From contig JACJZJ010000001.1 in the NCBI GenBank assembly GCA_020635675.1, forward strand, positions 806,001-870,000: a stretch of DNA of 64,000 nucleotides, given 5' to 3'. Each line of letters starts with the position of its first letter. The first letter of the stretch is position 1. The position numbers and the translations under genes were made by a program. The notes under the pieces are model-generated. The model did no database searches. It was not told the origin of the DNA and was given only the letters and a program-made list of their open reading frames with translations. Positions 17,596 through 25,766 of this stretch are shown piece after piece. Source of the DNA: Flavobacteriales bacterium (GTDB lineage Bacteria > Bacteroidota > Bacteroidia > Flavobacteriales_F > PHOS-HE28).

Positions 17596-17682
17596 CGATG
17601 AAGGGTCGTTGGTACAAAGAAACACGGCCCGTCGCTCGGTCCGGCCCCATCACATGACCGTTCTTGGCCTCCAACGTGCGAC

Positions 17683-17690
17683 TACCTTTG
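17683..17690 (+). promoter_or_regulatory. -7 element TACCTTTG for kdnA
   Basis: Perfect TAnnTTTG, 19 bases before ATG 17710. A TTG at 17664-17666 lies 16 bases upstream, near the Bacteroidota -33 position. Confidence 0.6.
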
Positions 17691-17709
17691 CCGCTCAAGC
17701 ATTTGCATC

Positions 17710-18915
17710 ATGCCAGGAACGGAACTTTTCGGCGACGAGGAACGCAAGGAGGTGATGGACGTGCTGAACACGGGCGTCCTCTTCCGGTACAACCACGATG
17801 CCCAGCGGCAGGGTCATTGGAAGGCGAAGGACTTCGAGGCCGCCATCTCAAAGTTCACGGGTGCGAAGCACGCCCTGGCGGTGAGCAGCGGCAGCACGGC
17901 CGTCAGCACCATGCTGGCCGCCTGCGGGATCGGCTACGGCGATCATGTGATCGTGCCGCCCTTCACCTTCGTGGCCACCATCGAGGCCGTGCTGTGGGCC
18001 GGCGCCATTCCCGTGTTCGCCGAGATCGACGAGACGCTCTGCCTCAGCGCCGAGGGCATCCGCAACGCCATCACCCCCAACACCAAGGCCGTGTTGCTCG
18101 TGCACATGTGCGGTGCTTCGGCCGATCTGGACGGGATCATGGCGGTGTGCAAGGAGAGGAACATCCTGCTGATCGAGGACACCGCCCAGGCGCTGGGGGC
18201 CACGTACAAGGGGAAGCACCTGGGGCTCCATGGCAAGATGGGCAGCTTCAGCTTCGACTTCTTCAAGATCAACACCTGCGGGGAGGGCGGCGTGGTGATC
18301 ACGGACGATCCCGAGCTGATCCGGTCCGCAGAGTATTTGAGCGATCACGGCCACACGCATGTGGGCGACAACCGGGGCATGGAGCCGCATCCGATCATGG
18401 GCACCAACTTCCGCATCGGCGAGATCAACGCGGCGATCGGACTGGCGCAGGCGCGCAAGCTGCCGTATATCCTGGAGCAACAGCGCAGGCACAAGGCGAT
18501 CATCCAGGAGCGCCTGGCGAAGATCCCCGGTCTGGCCTTCCGGAAGCAGTGCGACGACGCCGGCGACAGCGCCACTTTCTTCCACCTCCTGTTGCCGGAC
18601 GAGGCCAGCGCGCGTGGGGCGGTGAAGGCCATGGGCGAGGCCGGTCTCGGCGTGGCCTATTGGTACGACAACATGTACCACTACATCAAGCAGTGGGATC
18701 ACGTGAAGGACATGCGCATGCCCTTCCGCACCGTGGCACAGGAGCTCGGGCTGCCGCAGGACCTGCACACGCTCCGGTTCCCGAAGAGCGACGCGGTGAT
18801 GAGCCGTCTGATCAGTTTCAACATCCGTGTGACCTGGACCGAGGCGGAACTGGATGCATTGCTGAAGAAGATGGAATGGGTCGTGCGCAAGGCGATGGAG
18901 GGAGTGACCGCGTAA
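17710..18915 (+). CDS. kdnA: 8-amino-3,8-dideoxy-manno-octulosonate (Kdo8N) aminotransferase
   Basis: 401-aa DegT/DnrJ/EryC1/StrS-family PLP enzyme. From memory it resembles Shewanella KdnA closely: MPGTELFGDEERKEVMDV, LFRYNHDAQRQGHWKAKD, VIVPPFTFVATIEAVLWAGA, AEIDETLCLSAEGI, SDHGHTHVGDNRGMEPHP and PKSDAVMSRLISF all have counterparts. The PLP lysine lies in SFSFDFFKINTCGEGG. KdnA transaminates 8-oxo-Kdo to 8-amino-Kdo, which replaces Kdo in lipopolysaccharide and was linked to polymyxin resistance in Shewanella. Its partner kdnB lies downstream on the same strand, but an antisense gene sits between them. A generic sugar aminotransferase is the alternative. Confidence 0.88.
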   Translation: MPGTELFGDEERKEVMDVLNTGVLFRYNHDAQRQGHWKAKDFEAAISKFTGAKHALAVSSGSTAVSTMLAACGIGYGDHVIVPPFTFVATIEAVLWAGAIPVFAEIDETLCLSAEGIRNAITPNTKAVLLVHMCGASADLDGIMAVCKERNILLIEDTAQALGATYKGKHLGLHGKMGSFSFDFFKINTCGEGGVVITDDPELIRSAEYLSDHGHTHVGDNRGMEPHPIMGTNFRIGEINAAIGLAQARKLPYILEQQRRHKAIIQERLAKIPGLAFRKQCDDAGDSATFFHLLLPDEASARGAVKAMGEAGLGVAYWYDNMYHYIKQWDHVKDMRMPFRTVAQELGLPQDLHTLRFPKSDAVMSRLISFNIRVTWTEAELDALLKKMEWVVRKAMEGVTA

Positions 18916-18930
18916 GCGGACCCGGCCCTG

Positions 18931-20433
18931 TCATTCCTTGATCATGAGCTGGGCGGATCGTCCTTCGTCGGTCCCGATCCGCAGGACATATGCGCCTTGA
19001 GGGAGGCCGGCCAGATCGATCGTCATGGCGCGCAGGTGGGATCCCTGCTTGGACATGACCTCCCTGCCTGTCGCATCCACGAGCGTCACCCGCAACTGGT
19101 CACAAGGCCCGTCCCTGCGTTCAATGGTCACGAGATCCGCGACCGGGTTCGGGAAGACATGGAATTCACCCGGTCGGCTTGCGGAAGGAACATTTTCCGC
19201 CTGGTACGGATCGGAGAATCTGGCCACCAGAAAGCCATTATCGGCGCTGAAGTGGGCTGCTGTTCCCAGGATGTCCCCGTTCTGGGTCACCAGCACATCG
19301 GACCCGATCTCATGATGGGGGGGAGGCATGGCCAGGGTGAGGGTGGTTGTTCCGGACTGGCCGAACGCGGTGTCGAGCACCCCGTCCGACCCCAGGCGCG
19401 ATAACATCATCCTGCTCGTTCCTTGATCGAGGACGGTCCCGAGGGTGATGATCCGGCCATCGGCGCGAAGGGCCAGTGCCATTGAGGTGCTTCCATCCAA
19501 TATGGGTAGTGCGACAGAGCCATCGGACCCGAATGAAGTGTCCGGGGTCCCGTCGGTCATCGATCGGATCACGAGCAGGGTGTCCGGAGGAAGGAGGGAA
19601 GGTCCCCCTGCCACCAGGATGCGACCATCCGGTTGGAGGATCACGTCGGCGAAGTGATGAGGTGTCACATCGCCGGGGAGGTCGGCCCAACCGTTGGTGC
19701 CGAAACCAAGAAGGTCCTGGGTGCCATCCGGATCGAATCGCGCCACCACGCCCGGGGCTCCGCAGACCACTATTTGACCGTTCGGCTGGAGGGCAACGGA
19801 CTCTGCCGTGGTGGGGAGCCCGTTGTATTGTGCACGCACCGTTCCCATGATCCCGAACGCGGGGTCCGCAGTGCCGCTGGGGTCCACGCGATGGAGCAGC
19901 ATCTCGTTCCCGACCATGCCACAGGCCACGATGTATCCGTCCGGTTGGACGGTGCAGTCGTAGAAGTAGGCTGCTCCACCCGGGAAGTAGAGTTCGTGGA
20001 TCCCTCCGATACCGAATGAAGGGTCCAAAGCCCCGTTGGACTGCAAGCGGAGAAGCACCGCCTTGTAGGTCGTGTCCAGATGGGTCATGGCGGCGATCAG
20101 GATCTTGCCGTCCGCCTGCAGCGCGCTGCCATAGGCGAACTCCGTGTTCTCAATATCCACGGCCACAGCGCCACTGCCACCAAAGGAGGGGTCCGGTTGA
20201 CCATCGGGCAGGAAACGGGCCACACCAATGTCATTGCTGTTCGGCACTGCCGTTCCGATGGCGACGATCCTGCCGTCCTGCTGAAGGAGAATGGAATGGC
20301 TGTGTTCCAGAACAACGTCACCATTGCTGATCACGAACCCGGTACCGCCGAAGGTGGGGTCAAGGACCCCGGAGGTCTGCGCGATCAGATGCAAGGGCAG
20401 GATGAGCGGGAACAGGGATCTTCCGATCTTCAT
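18931..20433 (-). CDS. Secreted delta-60-repeat protein with T9SS sorting domain
   Basis: 500 aa. Signal peptide (SLFPLILPLHLIAQ), then tandem units of about 50-60 residues with the pattern DPTFGGTG, QQDGRIVAIG, ARFLPDGQPDPSFGGSG, QADGKILIAA, which is the delta-60 repeat (a predicted beta-propeller). The end, from FHVFPNPVADLVTIE to LPQGAYVLRIGTDEGRSAQLMIKE, is a type A T9SS sorting domain, so the protein is expected outside the cell or at its surface. It is antisense to and inserted between kdnA and kdnB, whose stop and start it flanks by 15 and 159 bases. Confidence 0.88.
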   Translation of the reverse strand: MKIGRSLFPLILPLHLIAQTSGVLDPTFGGTGFVISNGDVVLEHSHSILLQQDGRIVAIGTAVPNSNDIGVARFLPDGQPDPSFGGSGAVAVDIENTEFAYGSALQADGKILIAAMTHLDTTYKAVLLRLQSNGALDPSFGIGGIHELYFPGGAAYFYDCTVQPDGYIVACGMVGNEMLLHRVDPSGTADPAFGIMGTVRAQYNGLPTTAESVALQPNGQIVVCGAPGVVARFDPDGTQDLLGFGTNGWADLPGDVTPHHFADVILQPDGRILVAGGPSLLPPDTLLVIRSMTDGTPDTSFGSDGSVALPILDGSTSMALALRADGRIITLGTVLDQGTSRMMLSRLGSDGVLDTAFGQSGTTTLTLAMPPPHHEIGSDVLVTQNGDILGTAAHFSADNGFLVARFSDPYQAENVPSASRPGEFHVFPNPVADLVTIERRDGPCDQLRVTLVDATGREVMSKQGSHLRAMTIDLAGLPQGAYVLRIGTDEGRSAQLMIKE

Positions 20434-20592
20434 GCAAAGTGTTGTGATCCTGGATTTGACGTGATCCGACGTGCTGGGTTGCTTTCGGCGATGTATCCCG
20501 CGGCTGCGTACGGGCCGTCTTCATCGATAAACGGGTACAGCGTTCCTTTGCAGTCCACCACGTTCGCCGATCCACATCCGATCATAAGGTCC

Positions 20593-21675
20593 ATGCAACT
20601 CTTTCGCAACTTCAAGTCCGTCACCAAGACCTGCTACGGCCGGGGCAGCTTCGGCAAGCTCGGCGAGATCCTGGAACCCCAACGCACGGCGAACGAGGGC
20701 TTCATGGTGTTCGTGGTCGACGACTATTTCGAGGACAAGCCCGACTTCGTCCAACGCATCCCCGAACAGGAGGGGGACGAGATCCACTTCATCAGCACAT
20801 TGGAGGAGCCGACCACCGAACTGATCGACAAGCTGCGCGACGACATCCTTTCGCGTCGTGGCCTCCCGGCGGGCATCGTCGGCATCGGCGGTGGCAGTGT
20901 GATGGACGTGGCCAAAGCGGCATCGCTCATGTTCACCAATGCGGGAAGCAGCGTGCAGTACCAGGGGTTGAACCTGATCAAGGAGCCGGGCATCTATCAC
21001 GCCGTCGTGCCCACGATCAGCGGCACGGGCGCCGAGGTCAGCATGACCGCCGTGCTCACCGGCCCCGTGAAAAAGTTGGGGTTGAAATGTGACTGGACCG
21101 TGTGCGACCAGATCCTCCTCGATCCGGACCTCATCGCCACCGTGCCACAGGACCAATGGTTCTACACGGGCATGGACACCTACATCCACAGCGTGGAAGC
21201 CATCACCGGCACCAAGAAGAACACTTTTGCGGAGGCGTATAGCGAAAAGGCGCTGGAGATGTGCAGAGAGGTCTTCCTTGGACTGGACCGCAGCGACCCG
21301 AAGAGCGACGAGCTGCTGATGGTGGCCAGCTACATGGGCGGCCTCAGCCTCACCTACAGCGAGGTGGGCGTTTGCCATGCGCTCAGCTACGGCCTGGGCA
21401 AGGTGTTGCACATCCACCACTGCATCGCCAACTGCATCGCGTTCGACAAACTGGAGGACGTGTACGGCGCGTACGTGAAGGAGTTCAAAGGCATGGTGGC
21501 GCAGCGCGGGGTGCATATCCCGCAAGGCCTTGCGAAGGAGTGGAGCGAGGAGACCATCAACGCCATGGCCGAGGTAGCCTACGACCTGCCGCACATGTGG
21601 GACCACGCCTTCGGCCCGGACTGGCGGAAGGTGCTGGACCGCGAGCGGATCAAGGGATGGTACAGGCGGATGTGA
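20593..21675 (+). CDS. kdnB: 3-deoxy-manno-octulosonate 8-oxidase (iron-containing ADH family)
   Basis: 360 aa. The start MQLFRNFKSVTKTCYGRGSF aligns by memory with Shewanella KdnB; the open frame upstream only overlaps the antisense T9SS gene. Shared features include FMVFVVDDYFEDKP, the cofactor loop GIGGGSVMDVAKAASLM, PTISGTGAEVSMTAVLTGPV, DQWFYTGMDTYIHSVEA and ALSYGLGKVLHIHHCIANCIAFD with metal-ligand histidines. KdnB oxidises C8 of Kdo to the aldehyde that KdnA aminates. TTCCTTTG, a weak -7 match, lies about 45 bases upstream, so it may be transcribed separately from kdnA. Confidence 0.88.
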   Translation: MQLFRNFKSVTKTCYGRGSFGKLGEILEPQRTANEGFMVFVVDDYFEDKPDFVQRIPEQEGDEIHFISTLEEPTTELIDKLRDDILSRRGLPAGIVGIGGGSVMDVAKAASLMFTNAGSSVQYQGLNLIKEPGIYHAVVPTISGTGAEVSMTAVLTGPVKKLGLKCDWTVCDQILLDPDLIATVPQDQWFYTGMDTYIHSVEAITGTKKNTFAEAYSEKALEMCREVFLGLDRSDPKSDELLMVASYMGGLSLTYSEVGVCHALSYGLGKVLHIHHCIANCIAFDKLEDVYGAYVKEFKGMVAQRGVHIPQGLAKEWSEETINAMAEVAYDLPHMWDHAFGPDWRKVLDRERIKGWYRRM

Positions 21676-21798
21676 TCCTCTCCCGGTGATCTCCGCCACG
21701 GCGCCGAAGCGGGCGAAGTGGCCTTCGCCTCCGGAACGATCGGCGTATTGCGATCCACCTTGACGGCGGTGGATGGGCATGCCTGCGGCCTGATGTAA

Positions 21799-23454
21799 TT
21801 TCCTCGGCCAACACGATCGCTCATCGCACGCCAAAGACCCCATCGCCAGCGCCGCGGGCTGCTGGTCCTTTTATCCCTCGTCCTGTTCGGCCTTGTGGCT
21901 TGGGGCGTGAAGCAGTGGCTGGAGCATTGGCTCGTGGGCAGGAGCGAAGTGCTCATGCACCAGGTCGGTGGTCCCGGTGCACAAGTGGACATCGCGTCGG
22001 TGCAGGTCGATCTGTTCCGAGGCAACCTGTCCTGGCGCGGGATCGAGATCACGGCAGGTGCTTCGGACAGTGTTCCGACATCCGCGTCCATCACCGGCCG
22101 GGTCGGGTCGATCGAGGTGAGCGGACTGTCGGTCTTCTCCTTGCTTCTCCGGCACCGCGTTTCCGTGGACGCCCTTCGCATGCATGATGCGGACCTGCTG
22201 TTCCGACTTCGGTCCGATACAGTGCAGCGTGAGCGCACTGAACAGAAGACCTCCTTTGCGGCGTTCTTCGAAGCGGACAGCCTGGTGCTGACAGACGTGC
22301 GGATGGGACTGTTCCGATCATCGGGTCGGGATACCACCCGCATGTCCATCGGACCGGGCGATGTCCGTTCGGCCGGGTTGGCGGTGGACCTGAGCAATGG
22401 CATAGGTCAGGGTGGTGTGCGGCTGGTCGGCGCGGAGATGGAATGGGACGCGCTCGAAGGTCGCTGGGGACAGGTGTATGCCGTCCGGACCGGTCGCATC
22501 ACAATGGCGGATGGCGGGCGCACATTGCGTGTCATCACTCCCATGCTCACGCCGCGCATTCCCGTCGAACGGTTCCCGAAGGTGGAGCGCTTCGAAAAGG
22601 ACCTGTTCAATGTGCAGGCGGACAGCATCCTGTTCCGGGACCTGGATCTGGGCCGGTTGCTTTTTGGGAAGGTCTTCCAAGCCCGCCTGCTGAAGATCGC
22701 CGGCCCCGAACTCATCGTGCACCGCGACAAGCACATGCCCGATCCACCTTTCATCTTCAAGCCGCTGCCCGCCCGTGCACTTCGCGAACTCCCGCTCCGC
22801 CTTCAGTTGGACACCGTGCTCCTGGATGCCGGTGCGGTCAGCTACTTCGAGCGTGGCGAGGAAATGGCCGACTTCGGTGAGGTCCGCTTCGATACACTGG
22901 ATGTGATCATCACGGGCACCTGCACGTCCGACCCACATCGGCAGGACACCATGCACGTCAGGGCATCCGCGTTGGCGTTCGAAAAGGCCCGTATCGACCT
23001 GGACGTACGTCTGCCCTTGGAAGATCCGGACGATCGGATCTTCGTGCATGCGACCAGCACCTCCCTACCATTCCGGGCGTTCGATCGCGCGACCAACGAT
23101 CTGCTCGGCGTGCGCGCGGACCGCGGTGTCATCCTGGGGGTCCGGTATGACATGGTGGGCGACGATGATGGAGCGACCGGCACGGTGGACATGGAATACA
23201 CCGATCTGGCGCTGGAGGTTCGTCGCACGGACGGAAGGAGGGAGGCCCGTAAGCTGCTCACGCTCCTCGTCAACGGCGTTGTGCGCAAGGAGAATCGACG
23301 TGCCTCCGAAAAGGACTTCCGGCTCGGCACGTTCCGCATCGACCGACGAAAGGACCGGGCCGTATTCAACTACCTCTGGCTGGGACTGCGTGAGGGCATG
23401 CTGGCCACGATGCTTCCCGGTGCGATCTACGCACCCCTACGTGAGGTTCGTTGA
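21799..23454 (+). CDS. Membrane-anchored AsmA/DUF748-like hypothetical protein; start uncertain
   Basis: The frame opens after TAA 21796-21798 and runs to 23454. The N-terminus RGLLVLLSLVLFGLVAWGVKQWLEHWLV is a membrane anchor, followed by a long beta-rich region (VDIASVQVDLFRGNLSWRGIEIT, GSIEVSGLSVFSLLLRHRVSVDALRMHDADLLF) resembling AsmA-like envelope proteins that bridge the periplasm, and ending NYLWLGLREGMLATMLPG. The first standard start is GTG 21895, which would remove most of the anchor; no ATG, GTG or TTG lies between the stop and that GTG. An ATC at 21823 (then ARQRPHRQRRGLL) would give an ideal N-terminus. I report the whole open frame; true start 21823 or 21895. Confidence 0.65.
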   Translation, partial: FPRPTRSLIARQRPHRQRRGLLVLLSLVLFGLVAWGVKQWLEHWLVGRSEVLMHQVGGPGAQVDIASVQVDLFRGNLSWRGIEITAGASDSVPTSASITGRVGSIEVSGLSVFSLLLRHRVSVDALRMHDADLLFRLRSDTVQRERTEQKTSFAAFFEADSLVLTDVRMGLFRSSGRDTTRMSIGPGDVRSAGLAVDLSNGIGQGGVRLVGAEMEWDALEGRWGQVYAVRTGRITMADGGRTLRVITPMLTPRIPVERFPKVERFEKDLFNVQADSILFRDLDLGRLLFGKVFQARLLKIAGPELIVHRDKHMPDPPFIFKPLPARALRELPLRLQLDTVLLDAGAVSYFERGEEMADFGEVRFDTLDVIITGTCTSDPHRQDTMHVRASALAFEKARIDLDVRLPLEDPDDRIFVHATSTSLPFRAFDRATNDLLGVRADRGVILGVRYDMVGDDDGATGTVDMEYTDLALEVRRTDGRREARKLLTLLVNGVVRKENRRASEKDFRLGTFRIDRRKDRAVFNYLWLGLREGMLATMLPGAIYAPLREVR

Positions 23455-23496
23455 GTTCCGAGGTCCTTGCCCGAACTGTGTTCCTGGTCGGTCGTC

Positions 23497-23931
23497 TCAG
23501 GCCTGACGGTCCTGCTGACCTTGCGGCTCCTTTTCATGAAAGCGCGCGTACAGGCGTTCCAGGGAGACCCGTAATTCGTGCAGAAGCTGCTGTAGCGAAA
23601 CGTCGCCCATTTCCTGGAGCAGTCCCGGTAGCAACCAGGTGCCGAGGAACACGACCATCCGTTTGGCGAGTCCCCCTTTTCGGAAGGCCGCCGCACCAAG
23701 GGCCGTGGTGAAGGAACCCTCTCCGAGGAACTTGGAGACCATGGCGAAGGGCTTCCAGGAGCGCAGCATCTCCCCCGCCGCGTTGCGCAACAACCGTCCA
23801 CGGACCTCTCCGTCGTTCAGGGCCTTCCAATGGCGCTGCAAGCCCTGCTGGTGGGATCGCCCCAGTTCCTTGAGACGCTGCTTTTCCGCGGCCACCTCGT
23901 CCAGGCTCAGGAATCGTGGGCGGTCAGTCAT
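23497..23931 (-). CDS. Hypothetical protein in YtxH/holin-X operon
   Basis: 144 aa, not a family I can name. The N-terminus is highly charged and helical (LDEVAAEKQRLKELGRSHQQ); the middle (SKFLGEGSFTTALGAAAF, RMVVFLGTWLLPGLLQEMG) is moderately hydrophobic, and the C-terminus is helical and polar. It overlaps the end of the holin-X gene by 8 bases, so it belongs to the same operon and likely acts at the inner membrane with it. Confidence 0.75.
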   Translation of the reverse strand: MTDRPRFLSLDEVAAEKQRLKELGRSHQQGLQRHWKALNDGEVRGRLLRNAAGEMLRSWKPFAMVSKFLGEGSFTTALGAAAFRKGGLAKRMVVFLGTWLLPGLLQEMGDVSLQQLLHELRVSLERLYARFHEKEPQGQQDRQA

Positions 23932-24340
23932 CGTGGTACATCGTATTCAGCAGGTGGAGCACGATGCGGTCGCGGGCACCACCCCGCCAGATGATCAGGA
24001 AGATCGCCCCGAGCAGGGTATAGGCGCCGGCCATGATCGCGAAGCCGGACGCGGTATCCCCGAGCGCCTGGCCGATCCACAAGGCACCGGCGATGCTCAG
24101 GAACAGCAGCACGATGGCCACCGCCAGAACGAGCACCACGTTGCTCAGGAGACCGGCCGCAAGCTTCGCCGAGCGCTCGCTCGCCACCAGCAGTGTGTGG
24201 TCCTTCTGGGCCTCCCAATAGCCGCGTGCATCGGCCCACAGGCTATCCATGAAATCCCCCATGTCCGCTTGTGCGAACGGGTCCGTGCGGGACATGGCCC
24301 CATTTTCCGTCGCCCGGGTCCCGGTGTCGGTCCTAGACAT
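23924..24340 (-). CDS. Phage-holin-like (holin-X/DUF1469) membrane protein
   Basis: 138 aa with two strong transmembrane segments (LLSNVVLVLAVAIVLLFL and GFAIMAGAYTLLGAIFLIIW) in the layout of holin-superfamily III or DUF1469 proteins, preceded by an amphipathic helix. Despite the family name these are usually chromosomal envelope-stress proteins, and there is no phage context here. It overlaps the YtxH gene by 8 bases and the hypothetical gene downstream by 8 bases. An internal ATG at 24295 (MSRTDPF) is an alternative start that would remove the overlap. Confidence 0.85.
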   Translation of the reverse strand: MSRTDTGTRATENGAMSRTDPFAQADMGDFMDSLWADARGYWEAQKDHTLLVASERSAKLAAGLLSNVVLVLAVAIVLLFLSIAGALWIGQALGDTASGFAIMAGAYTLLGAIFLIIWRGGARDRIVLHLLNTMYHDD

Positions 24341-24656
24341 CGGCCGAACTCTTGTGCGTCTGGTGTTTCACGCGGTCCCACAGGTCACGTCCCTCCTCGA
24401 ACAGGTATTTCAGAAGGTCATCCACCTCTTCGCGTGTCATCGTGGCCTTTTCCTTCACCTTCCCTTTGGCCTCGCGCCAGCGCTCCTGGCCTTCGGCGAC
24501 CAGTTCATCCAGGTCCGCCTTTGCTTTTCTGCCGCGTTCGCCGATGTGCTCGCGCGTTTCCTTTCCACTTTGGGGTGCAAAGAGCACACCGAGCGCCGCT
24601 CCGACGGTCAGGCCGGCGAGGAAGAGAAAGGCGCCTTGTCCGCGTTCATTGCTCAT
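24333..24656 (-). CDS. YtxH-domain protein
   Basis: 107 aa. The N-terminal membrane segment GAFLFLAGLTVGAALGVLFAPQSGKETREHI is the hallmark of YtxH/gas-vesicle-like stress proteins; the rest is a charged helix (AKADLDELVAEGQERWREAKGKVKEKA) likely forming a coiled coil. Such genes are commonly first in small general-stress operons, as here, ahead of the holin-X-like and a hypothetical gene. Minus-strand TACCTTTC 17 bases upstream is a likely promoter. Confidence 0.88.
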   Translation of the reverse strand: MSNERGQGAFLFLAGLTVGAALGVLFAPQSGKETREHIGERGRKAKADLDELVAEGQERWREAKGKVKEKATMTREEVDDLLKYLFEEGRDLWDRVKHQTHKSSADV

Positions 24657-24673
24657 GACTTTGGATTCTAAGC

Positions 24674-24681
24674 GAAAGGTA
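24674..24681 (-). promoter_or_regulatory. -7 element TACCTTTC for the YtxH operon
   Basis: Seven of eight positions of TAnnTTTG on the minus strand, 17 bases from ATG 24656. It is divergent from TAAGTTTG at 24731-24738 within an 87-base intergenic region. Confidence 0.5.
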
Positions 24682-24730
24682 CGACAGCCTCAATGCCGCT
24701 CCCATGATATCCGGCAGTACGGGCACCGTG

Positions 24731-24738
24731 TAAGTTTG
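24731..24738 (+). promoter_or_regulatory. -7 element TAAGTTTG 5 bases before the FecCD permease ATG
   Basis: Perfect TAnnTTTG, followed by CCGCA and ATG 24744. The spacing implies that transcription begins at or inside the start codon, so a leaderless message is expected. Confidence 0.6.
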
Positions 24739-24743
24739 CCGCA

Positions 24744-25766
24744 ATGCGGCCGCTGGGCGTTCTCCTTCCGATCCTAATGCTCCTGCTCCTGGCCGCGCTG
24801 CTGCTCGGCCATCTGATGTTCGGACCGGTCAAGATCCCCGCCAGTGCGGTGTGGAATGCCCTTTCCGATCCGGGGGCGTCCGAGGTCCCCTGGGTCCGGA
24901 TCGTGCGTGAAGTGCGCCTGCCGGAGGCGCTGACGGCCCTGCTGGTGGGTGGAGGCCTGGCGGTATCCGGCGCGATGCTGCAGACGCTCTTCGGGAATCC
25001 GCTCGCCGGACCGTCCGTGCTCGGGATCTCCAGTGGTGCGAGCCTGGGTGTGGCCCTTTTGTTCCTGGGCGGCCCGTTCCTGCCGGCCCTCCTGGGCGGG
25101 TCGGACCTGGCCCTGGTGCTCTCCGCGTGCATGGGGGCCCTTGCCGTTCTGGCGGTCGTCATTGCAGCGGACCGACGGGTCAATGACGGTATCACCCTGT
25201 TGATCGTGGGTCTTATGATCGGCTATTTCAGTTCGGCATTGATCGGTCTCCTGGAGGTGGCCGCAGGTGAACGCGCGCTGAAGGGCTTCGTCCTATGGGG
25301 CATGGGCACGTTCGCGACCACCACCCTCGATCGTCTCCCGCTGCTGGCGATACCCGTGGTCGCTGGATCACTTTTCTGCATCTGGTGGGCCAAGCCGCTC
25401 AACGCGATGTTGTTGGGCGATGCCTATGCGCGGAGCATGGGCGTGGAGGTCCGGCGCCTGCGTCGGGGTGTGATCATCGTGACAGGTGTGCTGGCCGGCA
25501 CCTGCACGGCGTTCTGCGGACCGATCGCGTTCCTCGGTCTGGCCACGCCACATGTCGTCCGGGGGGTGTTGCGGACAGAGGACCATCGGGTCGTGCTTCC
25601 CTACAGCCTGGGCATGGGGGCGCTGCTGGCCCTGGTCTGCGACCTGATCGTGCGCCTGACCGGACCGGTGCACGCGATGCCCTTGAACGCGGTGACAGCC
25701 CTGCTCGGTGTTCCCGTGGTGGTCATGGTACTTGTGCGTGGACGCCGATGGGCACGCATGTCATGA
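24744..25766 (+). CDS. FecCD-type iron/siderophore/cobalamin ABC permease
   Basis: 340 aa with about ten hydrophobic segments and the FecCD family marks: VREVRLPEALTALLVGGGLAVSGAMLQTLFGNPLAGPSVLGISSGA near residues 55-100, GLMIGYFSSALIGLLE, and FCGPIAFLGLATPHVVRGVL near the C-terminal third. It forms the inner-membrane channel for ferric-siderophore, haem or cobalamin uptake. The ATPase gene follows with a 4-base ATGA overlap. No binding protein or TonB receptor is next to it, so the substrate is open. Confidence 0.93.
   Translation: MRPLGVLLPILMLLLLAALLLGHLMFGPVKIPASAVWNALSDPGASEVPWVRIVREVRLPEALTALLVGGGLAVSGAMLQTLFGNPLAGPSVLGISSGASLGVALLFLGGPFLPALLGGSDLALVLSACMGALAVLAVVIAADRRVNDGITLLIVGLMIGYFSSALIGLLEVAAGERALKGFVLWGMGTFATTTLDRLPLLAIPVVAGSLFCIWWAKPLNAMLLGDAYARSMGVEVRRLRRGVIIVTGVLAGTCTAFCGPIAFLGLATPHVVRGVLRTEDHRVVLPYSLGMGALLALVCDLIVRLTGPVHAMPLNAVTALLGVPVVVMVLVRGRRWARMS

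Noticed and set aside
23924..24656. Phage-derived lysis cassette
   Set aside because: The holin-like name reflects fold only; neighbours are a YtxH stress protein and a hypothetical gene, with no lysin, structural or integrase genes.
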